The position numbers were made by a program, and so were the translations under genes. A stretch of DNA of 64,000 nucleotides from Leptodactylus fallax. Taxonomy: Eukaryota > Chordata > Amphibia > Anura > Leptodactylidae. The notes under the pieces were generated by a model. It was not told where the DNA came from. It made no database searches and was given only the letters and a program-made list of their open reading frames with translations. The stretch lies in the NCBI GenBank assembly GCA_947044405.1, contig CAMRHE010000013.1, positions 558,001 to 622,000 of the forward strand. Reading direction: 5' to 3'. Of the stretch, positions 21,320 through 32,589 are shown one piece after another (the stretch's first letter is position 1; each line of letters begins with the position of its first letter).

Positions 21320-23083
21320 ACTCCTTTACAGTGGTAAGGACATTCCTGGTCGGATCTTTAGGTTGTGGCTTCTAGAGTTTTCACTGGTTTATGGTAGATG
21401 CACTGGAGATTATGTCAGGATGAGATATGGTGTAGGGAAAATATGGTATTCAGAAAAGCCAATGGCCAATACCAGGAAAAATACAACGATGGGTAGCAGT
21501 AATGGGGTTAATTGAGCTATAATTAGAAAATAGATTAGGAGAATTATGTTTGATGGCAGGAAGTTGAATGTGTCATTACAATGTATGGGATATACCATTG
21601 GCCTTAGAACCTTCAACATACAATTCCATGCTCCTCTTAAATAGTGGGGTGGCCTTTTGACACTTGAAGCCATCTCATCCTCTACTGCACTGCACATAAT
21701 TATAATGAAGACACTTAATATTTTGCCTTCCTCAATACAAAACTTTTTTCATGGTATTAATGTAATATGTATACATTTTGTGCTAAATATATTGTGAAAT
21801 AAAAGGCAACATGATGTGTTTCAACTTTCCTTTTCTTAATCATTTGTAAAAAGACTATTTTCTTTTGGTATCATTCCAACTGCATAGTCTGCCACAATCC
21901 AATTTAAATGATCAGCGAAACCTTCTTCCACTTAAAAATAAGTAATTTAATAGACTTAAGAACATTTCAGATGTATAAAAGTTAGTAGAGAGGTTTAAAA
22001 AGAGCTAAACTGGATTTAAAGATTATCCTTCTTTAGCAATTTGTATCTTTTGTATCCTTTACTGTGCTTTCTCCCTGCAGACATGATTTTATTGTCTCCT
22101 CTCTTTAGCTTGATTTGCACACTGAAATGTTTCTGGTCTAGGAGCAAGATAATGATATAAAAACCTATTTATATTCCGAGCAGCCCACACGCTCCCATTT
22201 CTGTGATTATAAAAACACCTGCATTTAATATACAAGCCATAATAAGAGTCATATAGCAGGCAGTGTGAAAAAGTAATCAAGTAAAATATTACAATATTAT
22301 GGCAGATCACAAACTGGTAATGACTTACCATTAAAAAAGGAGAGAACTGGCAAACACTGTGACCTAAATCAATCATGCATGCAACATTCTCATAATACAT
22401 TCTGAGCTTCTTATATGCACAGTTAGATGGCTCTTCGGCTGTATTCCTAGCACACAATTAGTTTGTAAAATCTATTTCTATATACTTTGAATTTATTAGG
22501 AGGAAAGGTACAAAATTAAAATGACACAAGATCATCTTGAATGTAAAAACCATTATTTTCCTGTTCTTTTGTTGCTTAAAGGGTTGTCTGACTTTTAAAT
22601 AAAAATCCCAATAGGCTGGAAACAGTTTACATAATAAAAAAAAAAATAATGCAACTTTTACAGCCCCCTCCTCCAATAGTAGTCTGGTCCTTTATGAAGT
22701 CTGCTGATGATGTCCCATTAATGCTGAGGTCAGGGTTGCAGCCCTTTGTGGGCCTCAGTGATGTCCTGTACACAAATGACAAGTGACAGACTGGCCTATA
22801 GAAGTTATATGCTGTTTGTATACAAGTCATCGCTGAGGACCAGAACACAATGGAACATTACTGGGAGACATCATCAAGGACTGGTAATTGGGCTGCTGCT
22901 GCCTGTGAAAAGTGCAGTATGAGGCAATAAATTCACCTCATTTTTTCTTAACTATTTGGAGTGCCACCTGCTTTTTGTGGACTGTGTTTTTAACTAGTGA
23001 TATCGCCAGTTTATTTATAGACAGTATTGTATTGTGGAAACTCCACTTTCATATGATACCAGAAACATTTTTATAGGTGGTTA
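21320..23083. other. AT-rich interval without a gene
   Basis: No supported coding sequence. 22575-22910 begins TTAAAGGGTTGTCTGAC, resembling the end of a common frog MITE. The rest looks unique. Confidence 0.45.
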
Positions 23084-24053
23084 AAGGGAATCTGTCATTC
23101 CCAATATCCATTTTTAACTAAGCACATGTTGGAATAGCCTTTAGAAAGGCTATTCTAGTCCTACATTTCTTTTTTTCTTGCTCCCAGCCGTTTTTGAATA
23201 TAATAGTTTTATGTTATATGCTAATTAAGCTCAGGGGGTGTTACCCCTGTTCTCCGAGCACAGCAACGTCATACCTTGCATGCCGCCTCCTTGCCATTTA
23301 TTTCAAGCCCACTTTTTACAAAGGAATGTTCCTCCTCATCTCTTCGGCGAGATGCAAATCTCCAGGGTATTCAGCAATATGCAAATCCCGTGCATGCACT
23401 GTACGCTTGGCCACTTCGTGTTTGGGCCGAGCATACAGCACATGCTCCACCGGCCATCTTTACTTTCTGCCTGAACCAGCGTACTGGCCTTGACAGTATG
23501 CCTGTGTAGTTCTATGGAGTACTGAGCATAATTAGAATTCTTAGTATAATGCTCAGTACGCAATAGAAGTACTGGCACAGTAAAAGTGATATGATTGCAA
23601 CTGCTTATACCAGTACGGTTTTGTTTATACAGCAGTATTAAACTCTAGTTCAGGAAGAGCCTGAACGAGCATACTGTGCTTGAGTGTACTGTGCTGCGTT
23701 CAGGCAGAAAGTAAAGATGACGGCAGAACAGGCGCGGTATGCTCAGCCCAAACCTGAAGTGGCTGAGCATACAGCGCATGCGTGGGATTTGTATTCTGGA
23801 GATTTGGACACTTTGGATATTCTGGACATTTGCATCTCACTGAAGAGATGGTGAGGAGCCTTGATTTGGAAGAAGAGGCGTGAAATAAACGGCGAGGAGG
23901 TGGCATGCAAGGTATGATGCTGCTGTGCTCAGAGAACAGGGGTATTCAAAAACAGCTGGGAGCAAGAAAAAAAGAAATGTAGGACTAGAATAGCATTTCT
24001 AAGGGCTATTGCAACATGTGCTTAGTTAAAAATGGATATTGCAAATGATATAC
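23084..24053. repeat. Long hairpin repeat, arms of about 480 bp
   Basis: The left terminus TTAAAGGGAATCTGTCATTC has its inverted partner at the right (...atatactccctttaa), and the arms stay alignable to the centre near 23590. Shared blocks include CCATTTTTAACTAAGCACAT, AGGACTAGAATAGC (inverted) and CATCTTTACTTTCTGCCTGA. The open frames inside have no support. Confidence 0.85.
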
Positions 24054-24834
24054 TCCCTTTAAAAATGGAGATACCAACATTTGAAGTGACCCCTTTATGC
24101 ATACTGAATTGAGTACAGGTGTGCAGATAGACTCTTCCTTGCAGTACTTAGTTAGAGCATTGCTAGTGGGAACTTTAAAGGTTAAATAAAGTATATCAAA
24201 TAAATGTTCACCAAACACCCCCCAACACAATAGCAAAAAATAAAACGGGAGTTACACTTTAAGAGCAAATGTAATTGAGTATACACTGAACTTGAAAGCA
24301 TACAAAGCTATACAACAGCAATTCTCCTGCAGATAGAAAAGTATGATATTTAAGGATAATGTAATTTCCTAATATATGAGGTTCTATTCCTGCAAACAGT
24401 CCTTTAAATGTACTTAGACATATACTGTAACTAAGAGCCCTCTTGATAAGACCTTTACATTCTGTTCATCTCATTTTTATTAAATTTAACACAGTGAAAG
24501 TGAAATAAAGCTATTCGGTCATTGCTTCTTAATAATCCTCCTGCTCTTTTCTCCATATTACAAAAATCATGTTTAATGAGGGAACAAGTGTTTTTCACCA
24601 TTTTTCCTATATTAGTTACTTTTATTCCATTAATGCTTAAAGAATTGCCAGTATTACATAATACATTCCAAAACGAAGACTGGAAACACATGGAGAAAGA
24701 TTGCAGGCAGTTAGCGTTTGATAATTCGCCAGTGGCTAATCTGCTGCAATGTAGTACCAACATTTTGGATGAGGTCCAAATGCAAAAGCAGTGTGTTTGC
24801 TGATCTGAGGCATTCAGGCGCAGGCTAACACAGT
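24054..24834. other. Interval without a supported gene
   Basis: Contains a 151-codon minus-strand frame (24910-24455) with no recognisable domain. It overlaps the start of the Tc1 remnant, so I do not call it. Confidence 0.45.
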
Positions 24835-25650
24835 GCCAAGTAGGAAAGACAACAGCAATGATCTCAAAGAAGTAATTATTCCCATCAATCTGGGAAGAGT
24901 TATAAGGCAATTTCCAAACAATCTAAACTCCATCATTCTACAATGAAACAGATTTTTCATAAGTGAAAAATAGTTGACACTCTTCCCATGATTGGTATCC
25001 CAACAAATTTACCCCAAGATCAGAGTATGCGGTGCTCAGACAAATTGCAAAAAACCCACAAGCTGCATGTAAGACTCTACAGGCCTCAGTTATTGTAGCA
25101 TGTTAAATGTTCATTACAGTACAATTACAAAAACATTGAATACGTATGGAAGGGTTTCCAAGAGAAAGAGTTTCTTCCAAATAAAAATAACATGGCAACA
25201 CAGCTTAAGTTTTCAAAGTTGCATCTCAACAAACACAAACCCCAAACCAAACACAACCCAACAACAAAAACACCCCAAACCAAACCCCAAAAAAGGGGGG
25301 GAAGGGGGGGAGGATAACAAAAAAAAAACCCCCCCCCCCCCCCAAAAAAAGTGACATGAACTTCTAAACCAAATACAGAAAAAAACCACCAACAAACGGC
25401 CAAAACGGGCTGCAGCAGGAAAATGTCCTCAAGCAGAACTCAAATTTCGAGAGACTGCATAAAAAGTGATACAAGGGGGCCCGCAGCCCCCGACGGGGGG
25501 GGGGCCCGAACGAACAATTATGTTCCCCCCCCCAGGGAAAGTTCCTCCAGACATTGGGCGAAAAAGGTGCAGAAAGCAATTAGTTCAAGTTATTGCTGCT
25601 AAAGCTGGTTCTACAAGTTATTGATTAATGGGGTGTACTTAGTTTTTCAT
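24835..25650 (+). pseudogene. Tc1 transposase pseudogene, second family
   Basis: 24880-25230 matches the N-terminal half of a Tc1 transposase gene at nucleotide level (gggaagagttataaggcaat, ttgcaaaaaacccacaagct, gactctacaggcctcagtta) with several indels. 25590-25645 matches its 3' end (ttattgctgctaaagctggt, then ttattgattaat and ggggtgtacttag). The middle, including the catalytic DDE region, is replaced by low-complexity A/C and G/C runs (25240-25560). Recognition is from memory of a Tc1 family common in fish and frogs. Confidence 0.65.
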
Positions 25651-28600
25651 AAAAATCTGCATTTTTTTCGTATGCAAATTAGCCGAAAAGGCGAATAGGG
25701 GCATTTTTTTCTTCTGCAAGGGCTTCGCTCTCTGCTCTAGAAACCCACCCCAACAGCAGACAAAGTGTGATACAGTGGATGTTACTCACACAATGGGTGC
25801 AGAGTTGGGTGGCAGTTAGGGGCAGATAGCTATAACAGAGCGTGAAGCCCCGGCAGGAAAAGAAAGACCCCTAAAACTCTTTTTAGTTAATTTGCATAAG
25901 AATAAAATCCCAAATTTTATCAAAATGGAGCTGCAATGCAGAATAAGAAAGGCATCTTTGGAAAGTGTAGAAACAGTCCTACAAGGTACTGTCATTAGTT
26001 TGGTATTGATTTTCCTGCTGACAGACTCCCTTTAAGACCTTCAAAGGACCAGATGTATTTTTTATGACCTAATATGTAAAAGCATAGAATTCAAAGAGGG
26101 TGTACTTTGTTTTCCTCATGACTGTGGTTTGATAGGTTCTGTATAACATCATGTTCTATAAAACTTGTCAAAGTAAAATTTATACTGATAACAAATTAAT
26201 GCCCCATTACACACAGGTACTAACAATGGTAATATATGAATATATGAATGGTAATATGAGAATCTTTCAAACACAAATATTTACCAAGGGTCAGAACAAG
26301 TAATATTTCAATTTATTAGGTGCAACAGCCAATCTGAGGAAAAAATGATTTAGCATTAGAAATCCATGAAACTAAAAAAAAAAATAGAACAGGGTCACTT
26401 GAGAAGAAGAACCTAAAATTCAATAATTTACAATATTTACCTTAAAGGGGTGTTCTTATTACAAGTGCTGCTGTGAATAGGGGATAACTGTCTTATTGCT
26501 GGAGGCCAAACCGCTGAAAAACTGTGACGGGGAATCAACACTAAACCAGTACTGCATCCCTTAATTCTCAGGATTTATGGATGTCCAGATGTCAGACCCT
26601 CACTGACCATAAAGTGAATAACACATATGCTATCACTTTACATTATGAGAATAGCCATTTAATATCTACATATTCATTATACATTTCTCATCTTATCACT
26701 TTGACCTATTTTGCTGGAAAGCTCACACCTGATTTTAATGCTCATGAATACCTTTACCAATATTCCCTATTTGGCTCTTTATTTACTCTTTGTTCACATA
26801 GTTCTCAGCTTAATGCAGTAAATACATAGGGGTTTGCTTGGATATGAGATCACTTTGAAGTGTCACACTCTGGAGTATGAGATAGCACTGAAGATGCTGA
26901 TGGCAATAAAAGACATAAGATGAATCATTGCTGTTTCAAGCCAATTTATTTAGTCTTTGTGCATCTGCCGAGTTATTTATTACTGTCATTACACGTTGTT
27001 AGTTCAATTAAATGTAAAAAGCCCATTTCTTTTCATTTTCTCTCCTGTTCTTTATGCCCATCGTACATAATCCAAAACAAGACAGAAAACAAAAACACAA
27101 TTACTCATCATTATCTTTTGATATTGCCTTTGTTTACTGTAATTTCATTGTTTTTTTTAACACTGGGAATGCTCTTTGTAATGTTAAAATTGTTATTTGT
27201 TTCCATAAACATTACCTTGTAGTGTTATGGTTTATTATATCATATTCCTTTTAAGGTACACATAAATTATTTTATTATCTACATTGCAACACGATGTGCA
27301 CATATCAATGCATTTGTAGCTAGGTAGTAGGTTTAAAATTTGTTAGCTGTTCCTCTTCCCTTCTATAGCTGACTTACTAGAGGTCTGTGAGTGCAGTGTT
27401 TTCTATGCACTGCTGCTGTATAGCAGATATTTTGTCCAGGTTATATGTTTCTGGAATGTGTTCCATAATATTTAAAAAATGCTAGCTACAAAAGCTTAAG
27501 AAATACCAACCACAGTTGATTTTTTTAATTTGTGGAAGAGATTTTTTAAATATGATCACTAATTCCCTTTCAACACATTTTGTATAATTTAATGGCATAA
27601 GCAAATGTAAAAAACTTTGTAATATATTAGATAAAATGCTTCTCTACACACTTTATACACTCTAGCTCTTTTTGCTATCTTTTTGCGAGTGCAAGATAGC
27701 TGCATCTCACATGTTAATATTATTAATCACAATAAAACAATGTGGAGAGGGCAAGCAACAGGAGTGAGCAGGAGATAACAGAGGAGAGACACAGGACCAG
27801 ACAGAGACTGCTGAAACTAAATAGGAAGTTTTTTATCTTTCCCCAAGTGTTTTATACACATCAGCATAGATCAGTACTTCTCTTTAATATCCTATATGAC
27901 CCTGGTAAGGGAGATATATCAGCAGACATTCCTCTACATTTTGTGCAGTCTCCACCCACCAGCTTAGAGAAAACTGAAAATCAGAGACTGAGTTTGCACA
28001 GTAAAACTGCTAAAAATGCAGAATACAAGTACAACAGTTTACAGCGTTCATCAAATATTATTGATTGGCTGCAGTCCTTGGTGGACTAGTACTGATTGAG
28101 ACCAGAATCCAAAGAGCAATTGTGCAGAAGAACAGAGTGGATTTTTTTGCAATTCTAGTATCAAGGATTCAGCCAAAAGTTCTGTGAGTAATGTGAATGA
28201 TTGTGATGTGCATCTGTTCTTTTCTCCCCTTCAGCTGACGGGCACATGCATGGTCTGCCTTACTAGAGACACATCCACATTTCTGATGTCAGTATTCCAT
28301 CACCGTGCCACTATGCTGACTCATCGTTATCTCTGCTCAATGCCATGAAAATAGCTAGACTATGGCCTACAGAAGTGGTATGGAGAGGGCTCAGGAGTCA
28401 AGTCCCCTCCATACCTACGCAGGAGTCAACTGTATTATGCCGCAGGCACCCACTGCTAACAGTCACGACCTGTGCCGGCACTAATTGCGGCTGTTAATAC
28501 TGTGGATAGGTCATCAATATAAAAATTCCATTTGGGGCTGGAAATCCCCTTTAAAGTACACTAATATTCATAACATAATAGTTCATAGATTTGGACACAG

Positions 28601-28677
28601 TAAGAGCTTATTCATTCACTTTTCAGTGGGCATGAGCAGTCTGTTTAAATCACAGGCTGCTTACGTACCCATTGTTT
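25651..28677. other. Interval with MITE fragments, no supported gene
   Basis: 25660-26035 ends ctgacagactccctttaa, like a MITE terminus. 26445 begins ttaaaggggtgttcttatta and 28500-28556 ends aaatcccctttaa, both repeat-end-like. The 115-codon frame at 27742-28089 has no domain and lies in repeat-like DNA. Confidence 0.45.
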
Positions 28678-29282
28678 ATTTTAAACTGTAATTTTTATTG
28701 AAAAGTTTTTCCATAACAGAGTATATAAAACCAAACAGAAAAGGCAACAAGGAGGGGGAAGGCTATCCGCCAAACCCCATATAAGCGGAAATCAAGTACA
28801 TTAATCCAATAACAAGGTAGAATAAAATAAGGGGGGAGACAACCACAAAAGACAGGGAGGAAACAGAGGGGATGGAGCGAGGAAAAAGGAGGAAGGAAAT
28901 CAGGGATCAGATGCAGTCAGGCATTCGAGACTCCTCACATCCTTCATTCTAGCCAAAAGCTCAGGACCAGAAGGAGGATTCACACTCTTCCAGTTTCTCG
29001 CAATGAGGGTCTTTGCTGCAGTACAGAGATACAAGAAGAGCCTAGATACCTAGTTGTCCAGGTGTCTAGGAGGGAGGTTTAGGAGATAAACGAGAGGGAT
29101 AAGGGGCACTCCCTGTAGGAAAAGAGCCTCCGCCAAAGTCTTGACCTTCCTCCAGAAGCCCAGAATGAGGGGACATGTCCAGAAAATATGATACAGAGTG
29201 TCCACCGCAATCCCGCAACGCCAGCACCACGGGGGAACCGTTGGATTCTAAGCATGAAGGAGGGATGGGGTGTGATATACGC
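28678..29282 (-). mobile_element. 5'-truncated L1/Tx1-type LINE, 3' end
   Basis: The minus strand encodes the C-terminal end of an L1-type ORF2: CWRCGIAVDTLYHIFWTCP, then FWRKVKTLAEALFLQG, ending with a Lys/Asn-rich tail and an AATAAA near the 3' end (28695). The insertion is bounded by an 11-bp perfect direct repeat acccattgttt at 28667-28677 and 29283-29293, as expected for target-primed insertion. In-frame stops are present, so it is dead. Confidence 0.82.
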
Positions 29283-29377
29283 ACCCATTGTTTTTAATGG
29301 ACGCATACAGTCACACATTCTATACAGACAATAAATGATCTATTTATTTATTTTATTGGAGAGGAGTGCTTTCTATA

Positions 29378-30564
29378 TGAGAGGTGTTCATTTAGTTATC
29401 TACCTCAGCATGTTCTGTCAGTGTTAGAAAGCTGAGCTTGTCTATGCAGATTGAGACATGTCTAGACAATCAACACACACTGCAGCAGTTCAGTCTGATG
29501 AAAGCACTGGAAGTGACAGGTTTTCTACAAAAAAATTGAAGGATTTGCAGTGTCATTTCATGATTAAATTTCTTACAAAGGAAGAAAAGAAGCCTAAAAA
29601 TGAATGAAAGGATAATTGCTGAATATGGTGATGATGCACCTTCCTACTACCAAGTAAAGTTTTGGATCAAGCAGTTTAAATGGGTTAGGGAATCAATTGA
29701 AGATGACCCCCGTTAAGTGCCACCTGTAGACTCATCTTCAATAGAAATATGTCATAAAGTAGAGATCATGATTGCTGGGTCAAAGTCAGTTTTATAGCTT
29801 ATGAATTAGTCATTTCAGTTGGCACCGTCTCCAGTATCATTTATGATGTTTTGATAGTTTCAAAGGTCAGTTCCCGGTGGGCGCCACAAATGTTGGTGCC
29901 TCAGCAAAAAACATGTTGCCAGCAATTTAGCCAAGAGAATTTAGACATGATTAAAGAAAATCCAGGAGTCTTCAATTCTCGGGTTGTTACGGGTGATGAA
30001 ACATGGGTCCACTACCATGATCCTGGGACCAAACAAGAGTCCATGCAATGGAAGCACCAAACGGTCACCAACTCCAAAGAAATTTTGTGTGCAGCAGTCA
30101 GCTGAAAAGTTCATGGCAACAGTTTTTTGGGATACAGAAGGCATTTCTTACTAGAATTCATGCCACACAAGAGAACAATTACTGGAGACTCCTATGCTTC
30201 AACAATGCAGGAATTACATGAGACAATAAAAGAGAAACGTTTAGGGAAGTTGTTGGCAATTGTGTTGCTGCTTCATAACAATGTGCCAGCTCACAAGTTT
30301 CGCAAATCACAAGCTGCTATCAGGGAATGCGGCTTCATGTAGCTTAACCATCCACCCTACAGTCCAGTCCTGGCTCCCAGTGATTATTTCTCTTTCATAA
30401 CCTTTCATAAAGAAGTCTACTATTCTGAGGGCATCCAATCTCTGGAGGAAAAGATGAATTAGTGTGTTAAAGTCAAGGGTGGTTACATTTCACAGTAGAA
30501 AGTTCAATTCTCTCAGAAATTTTTTTTTTCATATTCAGGTCGATAATTTATTGAACACCCCTCG
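29378..30564 (+). mobile_element. mariner element
   Basis: The left end is TGAGAGGTGTTCATTTAGTT. The right end, read inverted, is CGAGGGGTGTTCAATAAATT. TA lies on each side (29376-29377 and 30565-30566). Length is 1187 bp, slightly short for the family. Confidence 0.88.
29560..30485 (+). pseudogene. mariner transposase pseudogene
   Basis: D,D34D-type transposase remnant. Visible pieces are KFWIKQF near 29658, VVTGDETWVHYHDP (29983-30024) with the first Asp, LLHNNVPAHKF near 30270-30300, where the usual HDN/HNA box carries Asn, and YSPVLAPSDYF near 30358 with the third Asp. Several in-frame stops (for example in the segment after IEDDPR, and at 30103 and 30340) and frame changes inactivate it. 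Confidence 0.88.
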
Positions 30565-30566
30565 TA

Positions 30567-30604
30567 GTTCACCTCAGGCAGCAGAGAGGCTATGTACAAC
30601 CCCT
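30567..30604. mobile_element. Isolated hAT-like terminus
   Basis: TTCACCTCAGGCAGCAGAGAG followed by GCTATGTACAACCCCTG resembles the right ends at 8547-8584 and 20501-20538. It lies directly after the mariner. Only one end is seen. Confidence 0.4.
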
Positions 30605-31749
30605 GCCTACTATTGACAAAATTGATCACTCCTATGCATTTTACAATTTTATGCTCAATGTATCCTGATGCACTATATACCCTTTTTACCCTTTTAGGGT
30701 ACTCAGATTATGTACTGCTCTTTTCAAACCCGGAGTTTCCTACTGCATGTCTTTTGTTCACAACTCCACACTTTAAGTAGCCCCAACCTCTAATTTGCCC
30801 AATCTTTTGACTACCACCCCATCCATATTACTATGAGTTCTTATTAGTTGCAGTATCCCACTAACGGATCCCCTTAATACACACTTTAGTGTTCTCCACA
30901 GTCCTTGTGATTTATAAACATCCATTGTGGCTGTGTCAGCTTTTCTGGAGCATGCCTGCTGCTCCTACTATATGTGAAAATACAGACATAGCACAGAAAG
31001 GTGGAAAACAGGGACTATAGAAAGTTCCCTTACACCAAGTGATGTCTCCAAGAGTGTATATAAGGCCCTAAACAATAAACGTGCCCTGGCGCCTATAACA
31101 GAAATTAACCAAATAAAAAATGGGAGTAGCACTCATAATAAACTACATAAAAGGAATGTCAATTTAAAAAATTTATTAAGACATCATTAAAATCCATAAT
31201 AGAAAATAAACAAAAGAATGAAACAAACAATATAAATCGGTATCAGAAATTTAGCAGAGGCCATTATAAATTCTATAAACATCAATTGTGTTGAATGAGT
31301 AATATATCCCCTTTGTGTGAATTCCTGGTATTACTATAACAACTGATAGACACAGTAATATTCAGGTTGAATGAGGTTTATTGTACTAACAGAAAAGGCA
31401 AAAAGCAAAAAAACAAAATTGCGGGCAATTTGGGTACCCTCAGCGCTAATCTGTTTTCCCTTAGTGCCTAACAGCAGCACAATACTGGGGTATTTGGCCT
31501 GCCCCTGTGTGAACTCCTCGAGTGGCATCATAGGCTCCTCAAAACAACCTCAGCGCAAAGGCGGTTCAACAGGTTCAGGGGAGGGAACAAAAAGGGGTGG
31601 GGGAGAATTAACCCGGGTGTTTCTTCTGGGAAGAAAATAAGGAAGAGAAAGGAGAAAAGGGGGGGGGTTCTTAATTAGCATAATTAATTGCAGGACAATA
31701 CCCCTATCAGAAAGGAGAGGAGTGGTGAGAACGCAAGGAGACCTCCCCC
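30605..31749. other. Interval without a supported gene
   Basis: AT-rich DNA. 31055-31110 has gtatataaggccctaaacaa and aaacgtgccctggcgcct, which might be part of an LTR or retroelement leader. 31540-31740 is purine-rich with a G9 run. Confidence 0.4.
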
Positions 31750-32445
31750 AACAAACTTGTGTCAATTATAAAGAAAGAACAATATTACCTGTATGGGAGA
31801 GTGTGGGGAAGCTTTTGCTGGCCCCAGGGCCGGGGGGGAGGCCCCATGTTGGGACTAAGGTCCAGTGGACTGATGAAACAAAGATTAAGTTGTTTGGTCA
31901 TACAAAAAGGCGTTATGCATGGCATCATAAACACACGATTCCAAAAAACACGCCCCACTGAAAGGTGGAGGTTCCATCATGCTTTGGGGCTGTGTGGCCA
32001 ATGCCGGCACCGGGGATCTTGTTAAAGTTGGGGGGGGCGGGGGTTTCTCTACCAGCAGCACAATACAGGGATGTCAAGACAGGCAGCTGAGATCCTCTAG
32101 GGATGGCAGCAAGACAAACCAAAACACACCCCAATTTTCTCACACTACAGTGCTTAAGACAGTATGAATGTTCAAAGGCCCAGTAGCCTCTGAACTATGG
32201 ACATCTAACTGACTAGTGTTTTGTAACAAAGGGGCAACGCGGGGGGGATGTCACGTTGGGGCCCATTTTGCACCAGGTTAAAAGAGGCTGCACATTTTCT
32301 GTTGTACAATAAACCTCTTTCATCCTGAAATATTAATCTGTCCATCAGTATAGATAACAAATGAAATGGCTGTTGCAAACACCCAAATATTTAGAACTAA
32401 GACTGACTAAGATTAATAGGGGGGCCCAAACTTTTTTCTTATGGT
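31750..32445 (+). pseudogene. Tc1 element remnant, third family
   Basis: Encodes QWTDETKIKLFGHTKRRYAW around 31864 (first catalytic Asp), then at nucleotide level the LWGCVANAGTG region (31980-32010). The following section, including the second Asp and the Glu, is missing. 32280-32440 matches the 3' untranslated part and terminal repeat (caaacacccaaatattt, then gggcccaaac and tttttctta). Runs of G and a T16 tract interrupt it. Confidence 0.7.
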
Positions 32446-32589
32446 GTTTTGTGGGGTGTTTTTTTTTTTTTTTTAAAAAAAAAAAATTGTTGGTTGTTTT
32501 ATTGTTTTTTTTTTTTTTTGTCAGCCCAGGAGGAGGGGACGCCCGGGCGGAGGACAGGCCCCCCCAAGAACCCCCCCCAGACCCTGAGG

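Noticed and set aside
24455..24910. 151-codon minus-strand frame
   Set aside because: No recognisable domain or codon bias, and it overlaps the Tc1 remnant on the other strand.
27742..28089. 115-codon plus-strand frame
   Set aside because: Lies in dispersed-repeat-like DNA, has no domain, and no promoter or splice context is evident.
30985..31110. Possible LTR or retroelement leader around gtatataaggccctaaacaa
   Set aside because: No second copy, no ends and no target duplication in the window.
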